This document shows positions 31,902-40,642 of a DNA stretch of 44,343 nt, in pieces. Both the position numbers and the translations under genes were made by a program. The notes under the pieces were generated by a model. It was given only the letters and a program-made list of their open reading frames with translations, did not search any database and was not told where the DNA came from. The stretch's first letter is position 1; each line of letters opens with the position of its first letter. This stretch comes from CAYOEV01 sp964403075 (lineage in GTDB: Bacteria > Bacteroidota > Bacteroidia > Cytophagales > Cyclobacteriaceae): NCBI GenBank assembly GCA_964403075.1, contig CAYOEV010000024.1, positions 1 to 44,343 of the forward strand. The letters run 5' to 3'.

Positions 31902-32765
31902 TTACTGACGCGATTTGCGGATCAGGTCTAGCTCAGCAATTAACGCTGCATCCTGGATGGGGTCTACCTTCCTTATTTTATCTGTTGGTTGCAGTTCAAA
32001 ATAGGCAGCCTGATGATACAGGTACAATCTGCGGTCTTTCGATCCATTGATATCAAGAATTTCATAGGGAGTCTTTTCAAAATTTCCATGTAAAAACAAT
32101 TTTCCATCGAAAAAACTATAGCGTACTTTTTCAGATCGGCCCTCACTCACCTTCACCTCCAGCGGCTCTTCATCTGTCTGCTTCCTGGCCTCACCCAACA
32201 TCGGTGGAGGTGATTGTGAATGGAATGTGTTATTGTCAGTTACATCTGCTACATCGGGGGCTTGTACTTTCGGGATAAATGTTGCCGCAGCCTCATGCAT
32301 TTTCTGCGAATCATTGGCCACTACTTCTGATGGCAGCTGACCAACGACTGCCCGGGTTTGTGCTTCATCAACAGGCAGGTTCAATTGCCAGCTGTCGAGA
32401 GATACCTCCACCGGCGCATTTACAGTGATCGCATCAACCACCTGAACAGGAGCACCCTGATATTCGGCTGCATTGTAAATAATAAGACCCACTACTGAGG
32501 CTGCGAGGATACCTCCCAGCGATTTCACGAAAGCCGATTGCTGCAAAAAGCTCATCCATGCAGGTGCCAATTCTATTGCCTCTAACTTGGATTTCAGTTG
32601 TTGCTTTCGGTAAGCACCTAACCCCTGTTTGATCAAGGACTGGAATTCCACCTCCTGCTTAAATCCTGCATCTACCTCCAGACGTGCCTCAAAAGCCGCC
32701 AACTCCCCGCTATTGAGGTGCCCGTTGAGATATTGTTCGATCTGTTGTAGCGTCTGGAGTTCCAT
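31902..32765 (-). CDS. Putative anti-sigma factor, single-span membrane protein
   Basis: A 287-residue protein whose first 30 residues (IEQYLNGHLNSGELAAFEAR) match the start of anti-sigma/zinc-finger-like regulators in Bacteroidota, but with no Cys or His zinc ligands. One membrane helix lies near residues 82-98 (GGILAASVVGLIIYN), followed by a long, probably periplasmic, domain. Its start overlaps the stop of the ECF sigma factor gene (TAATG), the usual sigma/anti-sigma arrangement. The function is inferred mainly from topology and position. The C-terminal part (KVRYSFFDGKLFLHGNF) resembles no domain I know. Confidence 0.7.
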   Translation of the reverse strand: MELQTLQQIEQYLNGHLNSGELAAFEARLEVDAGFKQEVEFQSLIKQGLGAYRKQQLKSKLEAIELAPAWMSFLQQSAFVKSLGGILAASVVGLIIYNAAEYQGAPVQVVDAITVNAPVEVSLDSWQLNLPVDEAQTRAVVGQLPSEVVANDSQKMHEAAATFIPKVQAPDVADVTDNNTFHSQSPPPMLGEARKQTDEEPLEVKVSEGRSEKVRYSFFDGKLFLHGNFEKTPYEILDINGSKDRRLYLYHQAAYFELQPTDKIRKVDPIQDAALIAELDLIRKSRQ

Positions 32766-33304
32766 TAATCAAAAAAGTCTGAAGTGGTATATTTTTCTCT
32801 AATCAAACTGTCTAACTTCTTTTTGCACTTATATTTCTTGGTCTTGGCTGTGTCGGTATTAGCAAAATTCAACTTTTTTGCAATTTCTACCATGCCCAAA
32901 CCGTCGAAATAATGATAGGTTAATATTTTCCGGCAAACCTCACCCAACTCTTCAATACATGCCATGACCACTTTTAGCTTTTCATGCTTGTCATGATCCT
33001 GAAATATTTGTGCATCTACCTCTTCATAAGTATGCCGCTTTTTCTTCTCCAACTCTTTCCTCCACAGATTCATGCAAATGCTGTAGATGAATGTGCTGAT
33101 CTTTGAAGTCAAGACCAAATTTCCACTGGCTGCCTTTTGCCAAAATGCAATCAATGCGTCCTGGTAAATGTCCTTGGCTTCATCTTCCGTCCCATTGTTC
33201 TCCAATACCAACTTCACCATCATTCGGTAGTACTTCTTGTAGAGGTACTCGAGTACCCATTCGTCTCCCTGACTGATCTTATCTAGGATTTCCCTGTCCT
33301 TCAT
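32765..33304 (-). CDS. ECF-type RNA polymerase sigma factor
   Basis: A 179-residue sigma-70 family protein. Region 2 includes LEYLYKKYYRMMVKLVLEN, DEAKDIYQDALIAFWQKA and TFIYSICMNLWRKELEKK; region 4 includes CRKILTYHYFDGLGMVEIAK. The spacing is that of ECF factors. It is co-transcribed with, and overlaps, the putative membrane anti-sigma factor. The 112 bp upstream contains a TACATTTT resembling the -7 element but no well-spaced -33. Confidence 0.9.
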   Translation of the reverse strand: MKDREILDKISQGDEWVLEYLYKKYYRMMVKLVLENNGTEDEAKDIYQDALIAFWQKAASGNLVLTSKISTFIYSICMNLWRKELEKKKRHTYEEVDAQIFQDHDKHEKLKVVMACIEELGEVCRKILTYHYFDGLGMVEIAKKLNFANTDTAKTKKYKCKKKLDSLIREKYTTSDFFD

Positions 33305-33416
33305 AACCCTATCAGTAGCCGAATGCGCTGATGTTTATACGCCTAAAAGAAAAAATGTAACCTTTCCTACCCACAAAAAAATGAAAATTAATCTTTTGAA
33401 GTTACTAATTCTCGAG

Positions 33417-34334
33417 TCAAACTGACAGCGTGTGCCTATTATCAAGCGCTTTTCGCTTTTGTCTGCGATTCAGCAGCGGGTAGGCCAGCACGGCCACCAA
33501 AATTAACAGCGTACCCAGGTAGAAGCCTATCGACATGTTTTCTTTCTCACTAAAAATAATTATGGCTAAAATGATGCCATAAACAGGCTCCAGATTTACC
33601 GTAAGGTTCATGATAAAAGGTGAAATTGTTTTCATCAGCTTCACGGAAATGCTGTAGGCATACACCGTGCAAACCAATGACAAGATGAGCACCCAGACCC
33701 AATCCCATCCCTCAATAACCAAATTCAATGCCCCTTTTTGCCGCAAGTAAATGGGAAAATAAGCAGCAATCAACAGCATGGCTCCCAACATCTCATAAAA
33801 AGTAACGACGTAGGGATTGTGTCCCTGACGAACGAATTGCGCATTGATGATGGTGAAAACAGATGCGATAAACGCGGATAAAATAGCGAACACTAAGCCT
33901 TCCCAATAGGTAAACTCTACGCCGAAAATGATGAGCATGCCTACCAAACCGAGCAAACCAAGCCCAATTTCAAAGAATCGCAGTCGCTTCCGGTACCAGA
34001 TAGGCTCCAAAAAGGCTGTCCATAGCGAACAGGTAGCCATTCCGGCCAGACAAACAGAAATATTTGAGATACGCGCGGAAAGAAAAAACAATATCCAGTG
34101 AATGGCGATCAAGCCTCCTGTACCCAACATCCATACATATTGTCGAGACGTTGGCAAGCGCAGTGTTTTACCCCCCAGATACAGGCCTGCCAACAAGCCA
34201 ACAGCCGAAAACAGCGTTCGATAAAAAACAAGTTCTACCGGTGGCAACGCGACGAGCATTCCCAGTATGGCAGAGAACCCCCATATAAATACGATGATAT
34301 GAAGGATAAGGTAAGGGTATTTATCTGCCATCAT
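33417..34334 (-). CDS. EamA/DMT-superfamily transporter
   Basis: A 305-residue membrane protein with ten predicted helices in two EamA repeats of about 140 residues, the drug/metabolite transporter layout. Diagnostic stretches are FIWGFSAILGMLVALPPVEL near the start and VNLEPVYGIILAIIIFSEKE near the end of repeat 2. It probably exports or imports a small metabolite; the substrate is unknown. The start overlaps the stop of lptG (ATGATG over TCAT), so it belongs to the tgt-lptG operon. Confidence 0.9.
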   Translation of the reverse strand: MMADKYPYLILHIIVFIWGFSAILGMLVALPPVELVFYRTLFSAVGLLAGLYLGGKTLRLPTSRQYVWMLGTGGLIAIHWILFFLSARISNISVCLAGMATCSLWTAFLEPIWYRKRLRFFEIGLGLLGLVGMLIIFGVEFTYWEGLVFAILSAFIASVFTIINAQFVRQGHNPYVVTFYEMLGAMLLIAAYFPIYLRQKGALNLVIEGWDWVWVLILSLVCTVYAYSISVKLMKTISPFIMNLTVNLEPVYGIILAIIIFSEKENMSIGFYLGTLLILVAVLAYPLLNRRQKRKALDNRHTLSV

Positions 34335-35404
34335 TTGGGTATGACAAAATAGAGCAACGCGCTCACACCAGAGAAAACAAGGTTAGGAATCCACACAGCC
34401 AGCATGGTGTTCATGGTGCCGGCCTCTGCAATGGCCCTGCCCAACATCACGAAGATGATAAACACAAATGAAATCATGAATCCAATGGCTATTTGCATAC
34501 CCACTCCTCCTCTGGATTTTCGGGTGGAGACCACCAAACCGATGAAAGTAAGGATTAGAACGGCAAAAGGCTGGGCGTAGCGAATGTGTTTTTCCATGCG
34601 AAAAATTTCAACGTCCGCCGCACCCCTCGACAGTTGCAAATCAATGTACGACTCCAGTTCACTCATCGTCAGCGTGGTCTCCCGCATTTCTTTGTTATCA
34701 AAATCTGCCGGCACCATATTGATCGCCGTATCCAGCTTTACCCCTTCCTCAATGATCTCCCGGTTTTCTTCGAGGGTACGTTTTTGCCAGTTGTCGAGCA
34801 TCCATTTAGACTGTACAGAGTCCCACAAAATTCGCCGGGCAGAAATTTTTTCCTTCAATTCATAACCATCAAATCTTTCAAGGGTGACTGTATAGCCAAT
34901 GTTGTTGACATTGTTGTAGCGATTCAGGTACACGTACGACTCCTCTGCCACCTTAAAATGAATGTTACGGTCCAGATTCTGGAAAGGCTTTTTGAGATTT
35001 TCAAGCTCGAAATCCACGCGGTATTTATTGGCGTCGGGTATCACGTAACCGTTTAAATAAAAGCTCAGCAGTGAGATGACCACGGCAAAGACAAAATAAG
35101 GGATCATGATTCTGCGGTAGCTGATGCCTCCGGCCATGATGGCGATGATCTCCGTCTGCTGAGCCATTTTAGAGGTGACAAACACCGTAGCAATAAATAC
35201 GGTGATGGGTGTAATCAGGCTACTTAACCAGGGAAGAAAAGCGCCATAGTACCGTAAAATCTCTGCACGCGAAACCTGACTTCGTATAAAATCGTCATTC
35301 TTTTCGGTAAAATCGATCACACAGATGATGAGCATCAAGATCAAGACCACAAACAAAAAAGTGGAAAACAGTTTTTTTAATATGTACCGGTCCAGCTTCT
35401 TCAC
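34331..35404 (-). CDS. lptG: LptF/LptG-type permease (YjgP/YjgQ family)
   Basis: A 357-residue inner-membrane protein of the lipopolysaccharide export ABC complex. It has an N-terminal DRYILKKLFSTFLFVVLIL and FIATVFVTSKMAQQTEIIAI with the coupling-helix region. A periplasmic beta-jellyroll follows (about residues 125-270), then three C-terminal helices (GVGMQIAIGFMISFVFIIFV). The start is taken as a GTG at 35404 that overlaps the tgt stop (GTGA). The longer open frame runs into tgt and lacks similarity. LptF versus LptG cannot be told firmly; the tgt neighbour favours the LptG-type annotation usual in this phylum. Confidence 0.88.
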   Translation of the reverse strand: MKKLDRYILKKLFSTFLFVVLILMLIICVIDFTEKNDDFIRSQVSRAEILRYYGAFLPWLSSLITPITVFIATVFVTSKMAQQTEIIAIMAGGISYRRIMIPYFVFAVVISLLSFYLNGYVIPDANKYRVDFELENLKKPFQNLDRNIHFKVAEESYVYLNRYNNVNNIGYTVTLERFDGYELKEKISARRILWDSVQSKWMLDNWQKRTLEENREIIEEGVKLDTAINMVPADFDNKEMRETTLTMSELESYIDLQLSRGAADVEIFRMEKHIRYAQPFAVLILTFIGLVVSTRKSRGGVGMQIAIGFMISFVFIIFVMLGRAIAEAGTMNTMLAVWIPNLVFSGVSALLYFVIPK

Positions 35405-36531
35405 AATCTCTTGGTTACTTTTTCCAACATAAATTTTTTCCAAACGGCAAAATCTCCATCCAGTATGTGCTTTCTGGCCTGCTTCACCAACCACAAATAG
35501 AATGTCAGATTATGCAGGCTGGCAATTTGCGCACCAAGCATCTCATTGGCAATTACAAGGTGACGAACGTAGGCACGGCTGTATTGGTTGGACGCATAAC
35601 CCACTAAACCGCTATCGAGGGGTCGGAAGTCACTCTTCCATTTTTCGTTTCGAATGTTCATCATTCCGGCTGTCGTAAACAACATGCCATTACGGGCATT
35701 TCTGGTAGGCATTACGCAGTCAAACATGTCTACTCCCCGCGCAATACATTCAAGTAAATTTGCAGGCGTACCCACACCCATCAGGTAGCGAGGTTTTTCC
35801 CGGGGAAGTATGTCACAGACCAGTTTCGTCATGGCATACATGTCTTCTGCCGGCTCTCCAACGGAAAGGCCGCCAATGGCTATGGCCGGCACATCTAACT
35901 GCGACACATACGCTGCCGACTGTTTGCGCAAATCTGAAAATACACTGCCCTGCACGATGGGTAACAAGCTTTGAGGGTGTCCATATTTTTCACGGGTTTT
36001 ACTGAATCGGTCCATACATCGGTCAAGCCATCTATGGGTCAAATGCATGGAAGATTGGGCATAGGTTCTTTCACATGGATATGGCGTGCACTCATCAAAG
36101 GCCATGATGAAGTCGGCCCCGATCGTTCTTTGAATATCGACCACCCCTTCGGGTGTAAATTCATGAGAAGATCCGTCAATGTGCGATCTGAAGATAACCC
36201 CTTCTTCCTGAATTTTACGGTTACTCCCCAGAGAATAAATCTGGTAACCACCGCTGTCGGTGAGTACAGGCCCCTCCCAACCATTAAAACCATGGAGGCC
36301 CCCTGCCGCTTCCAATATTTGTAGACCGGGTCGCAAATAAAGGTGATAGGTATTGCCCAGGATGACCTGAGCCCCAATATCCTGATGTAACTCCCGCTGA
36401 TGAATTGCCTTGACAGTTCCTGCTGTTCCCACCGGCATAAATATGGGCGTCTCAATTTGGCCACGTGAGGTTTCTATGGTGCCCGCACGCGCGTCCGTAG
36501 CTGAATCAGTGGCGATGAGCTGGAATTTCAT
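35401..36531 (-). CDS. tgt: Queuine tRNA-ribosyltransferase
   Basis: Tgt exchanges guanine 34 for preQ1 in tRNAs with GUN anticodons, the first tRNA-bound step of queuosine synthesis. The 376-residue protein has TPIFMPVGTAGTVKA, GNTYHLYLRPG and LTDSGGYQIYSL with the active-site Asp. MAFDECTPYPCE and IAIGGLSVGE follow, then RYLMGVGTPANLLECIARGVD with the catalytic Asp and FDCVMPTRNARNG. In canonical bacterial Tgt a zinc site (Cys-x-Cys-x2-Cys ... His) follows; here the matching region (VGYASNQYSRAYVRHLVIANE) keeps the His but lacks those three Cys, as in other Bacteroidota homologues to my knowledge. Confidence 0.94.
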   Translation of the reverse strand: MKFQLIATDSATDARAGTIETSRGQIETPIFMPVGTAGTVKAIHQRELHQDIGAQVILGNTYHLYLRPGLQILEAAGGLHGFNGWEGPVLTDSGGYQIYSLGSNRKIQEEGVIFRSHIDGSSHEFTPEGVVDIQRTIGADFIMAFDECTPYPCERTYAQSSMHLTHRWLDRCMDRFSKTREKYGHPQSLLPIVQGSVFSDLRKQSAAYVSQLDVPAIAIGGLSVGEPAEDMYAMTKLVCDILPREKPRYLMGVGTPANLLECIARGVDMFDCVMPTRNARNGMLFTTAGMMNIRNEKWKSDFRPLDSGLVGYASNQYSRAYVRHLVIANEMLGAQIASLHNLTFYLWLVKQARKHILDGDFAVWKKFMLEKVTKRL

Positions 36532-36568
36532 TCGGGTAAAATTAGACTGTGTTTTAGTTTTAACGCTT

Positions 36569-37648
36569 ATGTTCTATTGCATTTGGTTTTCTCTGTTGCT
36601 TAGCTTGCTACACAGTCTCGACTGGTGGAGCCGGGTGCTTCTCATTCGACGCCACCGGACTAAAAGAATTGATACAGCCCCGGACGTAACTGTGGTGGTA
36701 ACGGCCCACAACGAGCGGCTACATCTGGCCGGTTTACTCAACAGCCTAAAGGCTCAAACACGACTACCCAAAGCGGTGACAATTGTTCTCGACCGCTGTA
36801 CAGACGGCAGCCTGCAGTGGCTGTTGGATCATCATCCGGATGTTGAAGTGATTGTCCAGGAAAAAGTGCCGAGGGGCTGGCACCCTCGCAAAAGTGCACT
36901 GCATCGAGGCATTACCAACGCCAAAACCGAATGGGTTTTATTGACGGATGCTGACTGTAGGCCGAACCGGGATTGGACCATTGAAATGGGTAAACGGTTC
37001 GCGGCAGATCAAGATTTTGTGATTGGCCTTTCACCTTATCAAAGCAGGCCCGGCCTATTGAATGCACTCATCCAGTACGAAACTTGGATCACCACATTGT
37101 ACATGGTGAGCATGACCATGGTTGGACGGCCCTACATGGCACTTGGTCGCAACCTGGCGCTGAGAAGGAAGGCCTATGAAAAAACAGGTTACGGTTACCT
37201 GAAAAGTCAGCAGGGAGGTGATGATGACCTACTGATCCAGCGCCTGCGCAAACAAGGAAGAGGTCAGGTGGTTTGCGATCCGAGGACTCACGTGACCAGC
37301 ATACCCAAGGACCAGTGGGTCGATTGGTGGCAACAGAAAATCAGACATTACCGGACAGCAAAAAATTACCATTCCCCTGATCTATGGATAGAAAGTGCAC
37401 GTTGGGTAGTGCACATGGGTTTTTGGCTTGGCCCATGGATTTGTGGGTTCAGCGGGCAACTTTGGCTTCCTCTGTCCGTTTTGATCTTAGGATTGTTGGG
37501 CAAGATTTTATGTTATAAGCTTACCTTCAGCGAGCTCGGCGGACGCTTTCATTATTTACTGATGCCATTCCTCGATTTTTTGTATATTATCATTGTGCCG
37601 GTCTTAGGTATGACCGCTCGCGTCAAAAAACAAACTGCATGGAAGTAA
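36569..37648 (+). CDS. Family 2 glycosyltransferase, membrane-anchored
   Basis: A 359-residue GT-A enzyme. One N-terminal helix (MFYCIWFSLLLSLLHSL) precedes the catalytic domain with VTVVVTAHNERLHLAGLL, the DxD-type LTDADCRPNRDW, and GGDDDLLIQRLRKQGRGQV, with the catalytic Asp region. Two or three C-terminal helices follow. It adds a sugar to a lipid or polysaccharide acceptor; the specific product is unknown. The ATG at 36569 is chosen because the longer open frame is antisense to tgt. It is divergent from tgt across only 37 bp and overlaps the sigma-factor gene by 10 nt. Confidence 0.87.
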   Translation: MFYCIWFSLLLSLLHSLDWWSRVLLIRRHRTKRIDTAPDVTVVVTAHNERLHLAGLLNSLKAQTRLPKAVTIVLDRCTDGSLQWLLDHHPDVEVIVQEKVPRGWHPRKSALHRGITNAKTEWVLLTDADCRPNRDWTIEMGKRFAADQDFVIGLSPYQSRPGLLNALIQYETWITTLYMVSMTMVGRPYMALGRNLALRRKAYEKTGYGYLKSQQGGDDDLLIQRLRKQGRGQVVCDPRTHVTSIPKDQWVDWWQQKIRHYRTAKNYHSPDLWIESARWVVHMGFWLGPWICGFSGQLWLPLSVLILGLLGKILCYKLTFSELGGRFHYLLMPFLDFLYIIIVPVLGMTARVKKQTAWK

Positions 37649-38259
37649 AGCGGGAATTTTCAGATAAAGCAAAACACGATTTTGCCCTGATCGCGCGTGC
37701 CATAGGCGAAGATGGCACGCGTGCAGATGAGTCGGCTTTTGCAGAACTGATGGAAAGATACCGCAAACCTGTCTACCACATGATCCTCAAAATGGTGCGT
37801 AATGTGGACGATGCCGAAGACCTGACCATCGAAGCCTTTGCCAAGGCCTTCAAGAACCTACATCGGTTTAAGCAGGATTTTACCTTTTCCACCTGGTTGT
37901 TTCGCATTGCCACCAACAACGCCATTGATTTTATCCGAAAGAAAAAACTGGAGACTTACAGTTTGAACACCTCATTTACTGATGACAATGGCGAATCGGT
38001 AAGTATTGATGTAAAAGATCAAAATCTACAGCCAGACGAAGAAACCATTAAAAGTCAGAAAATTGAACTGGTGCAAATGTTTGTAACCAAGCTACCTGCC
38101 AAATACCAGCGCCTGGTTCGCTTACGCTATTTTGATGAGCTCAGCTATGAAGAAATTGCGCAAAAGCTGGAAGCGCCACTGGGCACGATAAAAGCGCAAC
38201 TGCACCGGGCACGTGAATTGATGTACGATCTGGTGAAAGACAATAAGAAGCACATTTAA
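37639..38259 (+). CDS. Sigma-70 family (ECF-like) RNA polymerase sigma factor
   Basis: A 206-residue sigma factor. Region 2 has FAELMERYRKPVYHMILKMV, DDAEDLTIEAFAKAFKNL and FSTWLFRIATNNAIDFIRKK; region 4 has LPAKYQRLVRLRYFDELSYE followed by a helix-turn-helix (GTIKAQLHRAREL). No anti-sigma gene follows: the next codon after its TAA is the GTG of rsmG. The first 25 residues are longer than in typical ECF factors. Homologues in this position in Bacteroidota may act constitutively; this is inference. Confidence 0.9.
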   Translation: MEVKREFSDKAKHDFALIARAIGEDGTRADESAFAELMERYRKPVYHMILKMVRNVDDAEDLTIEAFAKAFKNLHRFKQDFTFSTWLFRIATNNAIDFIRKKKLETYSLNTSFTDDNGESVSIDVKDQNLQPDEETIKSQKIELVQMFVTKLPAKYQRLVRLRYFDELSYEEIAQKLEAPLGTIKAQLHRARELMYDLVKDNKKHI

Positions 38260-38877
38260 GTGGATGCGTCCGTTGTATTCCGGCATTTCCAAGACCTGAC
38301 AACCAAGCAAATCCTGCAAATAGAAGCACTGGGCTCGTTTTATGCGGACTGGAATGCCAAAATCAATGTGATTTCTCGCAAAGACATGGCACATTTTTAT
38401 GAACGTCATGTTTTGCATAGTCTGGCCATTGAAAAACTTTTTCCTGTGCCCATCGGATCCAGGGTGCTAGACGTAGGCACAGGAGGCGGCTTCCCGGGTA
38501 TTCCGCTGGCCATTACGAGACCTGATTGCGAATGGCTGCTTGTGGATTCAGTCGGTAAAAAAATCAAAGTGGTGCAGGAAGTTATTGACATTTTAGACTT
38601 GCCCAATGTGCAAACTCAGCAGACGCGCATGGAGCAACTACATGGACCGTTCAATTGGGTGGTTTCCAGGGCCGTGGCACAAACCAAGCAATTGATTGCC
38701 TGGACCCATCACCTGATACCGCCTCATCAGAACCACAATGGCTGGTTATTATTAAAGGGAGGCAACCTTTCGGAAGAGTTAGCAGCGATTCATCGCAATC
38801 ACCAGGTAATGCCTTTAAGTAGCGTTTATCCAGAAGCATTCTTTGCCTCCAAGCAACTGGTGTTTGTGCCGAGATGA
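38260..38877 (+). CDS. rsmG: 16S rRNA (guanine-527 N7) methyltransferase
   Basis: RsmG (GidB) methylates G527 of 16S rRNA with S-adenosylmethionine. The 205-residue protein has NVISRKDMAHFYERHVLHSL, the SAM-binding LDVGTGGGFPGIPLAI, WLLVDSVGKKIKVVQEV and VVSRAVA with the basic-rich C-terminal half. The start is a GTG that begins on the base after the sigma-factor stop codon. The stop overlaps the ATG of the small ORF that follows. Loss of rsmG gives low-level streptomycin resistance in other species. Confidence 0.94.
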   Translation: MDASVVFRHFQDLTTKQILQIEALGSFYADWNAKINVISRKDMAHFYERHVLHSLAIEKLFPVPIGSRVLDVGTGGGFPGIPLAITRPDCEWLLVDSVGKKIKVVQEVIDILDLPNVQTQQTRMEQLHGPFNWVVSRAVAQTKQLIAWTHHLIPPHQNHNGWLLLKGGNLSEELAAIHRNHQVMPLSSVYPEAFFASKQLVFVPR

Positions 38878-39077
38878 AATCGATCTACTTGGGCATGCCT
38901 TTCATCCGTGCTTCACTTTGCGAAAGTAAACTGAACGGATTTTGTAGGATGTATGGGCTGCCAACTTGTTTCACAGAGGAGGCATTGAGAAATTGGCCGG
39001 TAGAATTTTGTTTAAATCAATGGCTCTATGCTGTGGGTAAAGACAAAGAAACCATTGCGCGGCGCTTGATTACCTGA
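38874..39077 (+). CDS. Small unrecognised protein coupled to rsmG
   Basis: A 67-residue frame starting with an ATG that overlaps the rsmG stop (ATGA). It has four Cys (residues 17, 24, 32 and 46) and three Trp/aromatic clusters (for example FCLNQWLYAVGKD), no signal peptide and no membrane helix. I recognise no family. After its TGA the same frame stays open for 35 more codons to a TAG at 39183-39185, so the gene may be a longer one interrupted by a nonsense change. The overlap with rsmG supports translation; the composition neither supports nor excludes it. Confidence 0.4.
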   Translation: MKSIYLGMPFIRASLCESKLNGFCRMYGLPTCFTEEALRNWPVEFCLNQWLYAVGKDKETIARRLIT

Positions 39078-39317
39078 AATAAATTTTGCAACAACCAGCT
39101 ATTGGAAGAAGCTGCAAGTTGCCTGACTCACCTGTCTCATGATGGGGTGCTTTCGAGTGACTATTTGATTGATGGTGACTTGTAGGCTCACACTGCGTAC
39201 TTGTATTTGCTTTCAGTAATGGATACGATTTTTAAAGTAATTTTCAAGATTTTGTTCAAAAGCGTCTCCTTTCGACTGAGCCTTTTTATTTTCGTTGGAA
39301 ATAAAAAACCATTCAAC

Positions 39318-39758
39318 ATGAAAAAATATTTGAAAGTCTTGTTGCTAGTTGCTTTTGTGAGCCTGGCTGCCTTAGAATCTCAGGCGCAGGCACGCCTCGG
39401 AGGTGCACTGAGTTATGGCTCTGAAATTGATGCAGGCGGCCTAATGATCGACGGAGAGTTTTTCTTGAACAACAAACTGGCCATCTCACCAGACCTGTTG
39501 TTTTATTTTGACGGTGGCGTTTGGGAAGTCAATGGCAATGCCAACTTCATTTTCGCTGGAAATAAAGCCATTAGTGTGTACGGCGTGGCTGGTTTAAACC
39601 TGACGTCTTTCGATGGAGGATCGGAGCTTGGTCTGAACGCCGGTCTAGGAAGTAATTTTGATGTTGGCGGTCGCACCAAGCTCTTCTCAGAAATCAAATA
39701 CATCATTGGCGACTTGGACCAGGCCGTTCTTTCGTTGGGTCTAAAATTCCCTTTTTGA
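39318..39758 (+). CDS. Small outer-membrane beta-barrel protein
   Basis: A 146-residue protein with a signal peptide (MKKYLKVLLLVAFVSLAALE, ending SQAQA) and about eight amphipathic strands, closing with the terminal Phe typical of outer-membrane barrels (LSLGLKFPF). The strand pattern (ISPDLLFYFDGGVWEVNGN, then ISVYGVAGLNLTSF) resembles OmpX/OmpA-like eight-strand barrels. The ATG at 39318 is chosen because upstream codons are hydrophobic and not signal-like. It is followed by an intrinsic terminator, so it is probably transcribed alone. Confidence 0.75.
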   Translation: MKKYLKVLLLVAFVSLAALESQAQARLGGALSYGSEIDAGGLMIDGEFFLNNKLAISPDLLFYFDGGVWEVNGNANFIFAGNKAISVYGVAGLNLTSFDGGSELGLNAGLGSNFDVGGRTKLFSEIKYIIGDLDQAVLSLGLKFPF

Positions 39759-39778
39759 CACAAAAAGAAATTGCACGG

Positions 39779-39804
39779 AAAGGCTTCCTGACGGAAGCTT
39801 TTTT
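39779..39804 (+). terminator. Intrinsic terminator after the small barrel gene
   Basis: AAGGCTTCC and GGAAGCTTT pair around a TGAC loop, followed by a T run to about 39804, 20 bp past the stop codon. The sirtuin gene starts 11 bp later. Confidence 0.75.
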
Positions 39805-39815
39805 AGTTTTAAGCC

Positions 39816-40505
39816 ATGAAACCCAAAGTAGTGGTATTATCCGGCGCCGGTATCAGTGCCGAAAGTGGTATCGCCACTTTTAGGGATGCCAACGGCCTTT
39901 GGGAAGGGCACAATGTAATGGAAGTTGCCTCCCCTGTCGGTTGGGAAAAGAACCGTTTATTGGTACTGGACTTCTACAACCAGCGACGCCGACAGGCCCT
40001 CGCCGTAAAACCGAATCCTGGTCATCTCACTCTGGCGGCCATGGAAGAAGACTTTGACATGCACATCATTACCCAAAACATTGATGATCTGCATGAACAG
40101 GCAGGTAGTTCCAAAGTGGTACACCTCCATGGTCAACTATTTAAATCGCGGAGCACCTGCGATCCGGCATTTGTCTACGACATTGACGGCTGGGAATTGA
40201 AAGAAGGCGACTGTTGTGAAAAAGGGAGTCAGCTGCGCCCACACATCGTTTGGTTTGGTGAAGAAGTGCCTGCCATGTCTGAAGCGGTGGAATTGACCGC
40301 TCAAGCCGATTATTTTTTGGTGGTGGGCACCTCGCTGGAGGTGTATCCCGCTGCTGGTCTCTTGGATTTGGTCGCCCCTCAAGTGCCGAAGTACATAGTG
40401 GACCCCAAACTGCCCATTCGAAAGGGACATCGGTACCTGCACCTGTTCGAGGAACCGGCCAGCACCGGCGTTTCCAAAGTCTGGCAGCACCTTAAAAATA
40501 ATTAG
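39816..40505 (+). CDS. NAD-dependent protein deacylase (sirtuin, class III-like)
   Basis: A 229-residue Sir2-family enzyme that removes acyl groups from lysine using NAD. Visible motifs are GAGISAESGIATFRD (NAD binding), TQNIDDLHEQAGS and the catalytic His105 in VVHLHG. GTSLEVYPAAGL also binds NAD. Tyr54 and Arg57 (FYNQRR) match the Y-x2-R pair that recognises succinyl and malonyl lysines in SIRT5/CobB-type enzymes. The structural zinc site normally has four Cys; here only Cys115, Cys133 and Cys134 remain, in non-standard spacing, as in other Bacteroidota members of this branch. Deacylation is therefore likely but zinc binding doubtful. Confidence 0.9.
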   Translation: MKPKVVVLSGAGISAESGIATFRDANGLWEGHNVMEVASPVGWEKNRLLVLDFYNQRRRQALAVKPNPGHLTLAAMEEDFDMHIITQNIDDLHEQAGSSKVVHLHGQLFKSRSTCDPAFVYDIDGWELKEGDCCEKGSQLRPHIVWFGEEVPAMSEAVELTAQADYFLVVGTSLEVYPAAGLLDLVAPQVPKYIVDPKLPIRKGHRYLHLFEEPASTGVSKVWQHLKNN

Positions 40506-40642
40506 TCGCCAGCTTACCTGCCTGGTCCGTTCGTAGGTCACTTAGAAATCTTACAAGTCGTGATCGTCCCACATGTGCTGGCCATCACCAATATTCAAAA
40601 TACCCTGTTGAGCACTTAATCAAAGATCGAAGCTAATCTCAG

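Noticed and set aside
35405..35494. Upstream part of the lptG open frame
   Set aside because: It lies inside tgt in another frame; the GTG overlapping the tgt stop gives the expected family N-terminus.
36410..36568. Upstream part of the glycosyltransferase open frame
   Set aside because: It is antisense to the tgt start region, and the ATG at 36569 gives a normal N-terminal membrane anchor.
39075..39077. Selenocysteine or stop-codon readthrough at the TGA of the rsmG-coupled ORF
   Set aside because: There is no obvious hairpin directly after the TGA and no selenium-related gene in the window; chance or a nonsense mutation is simpler.
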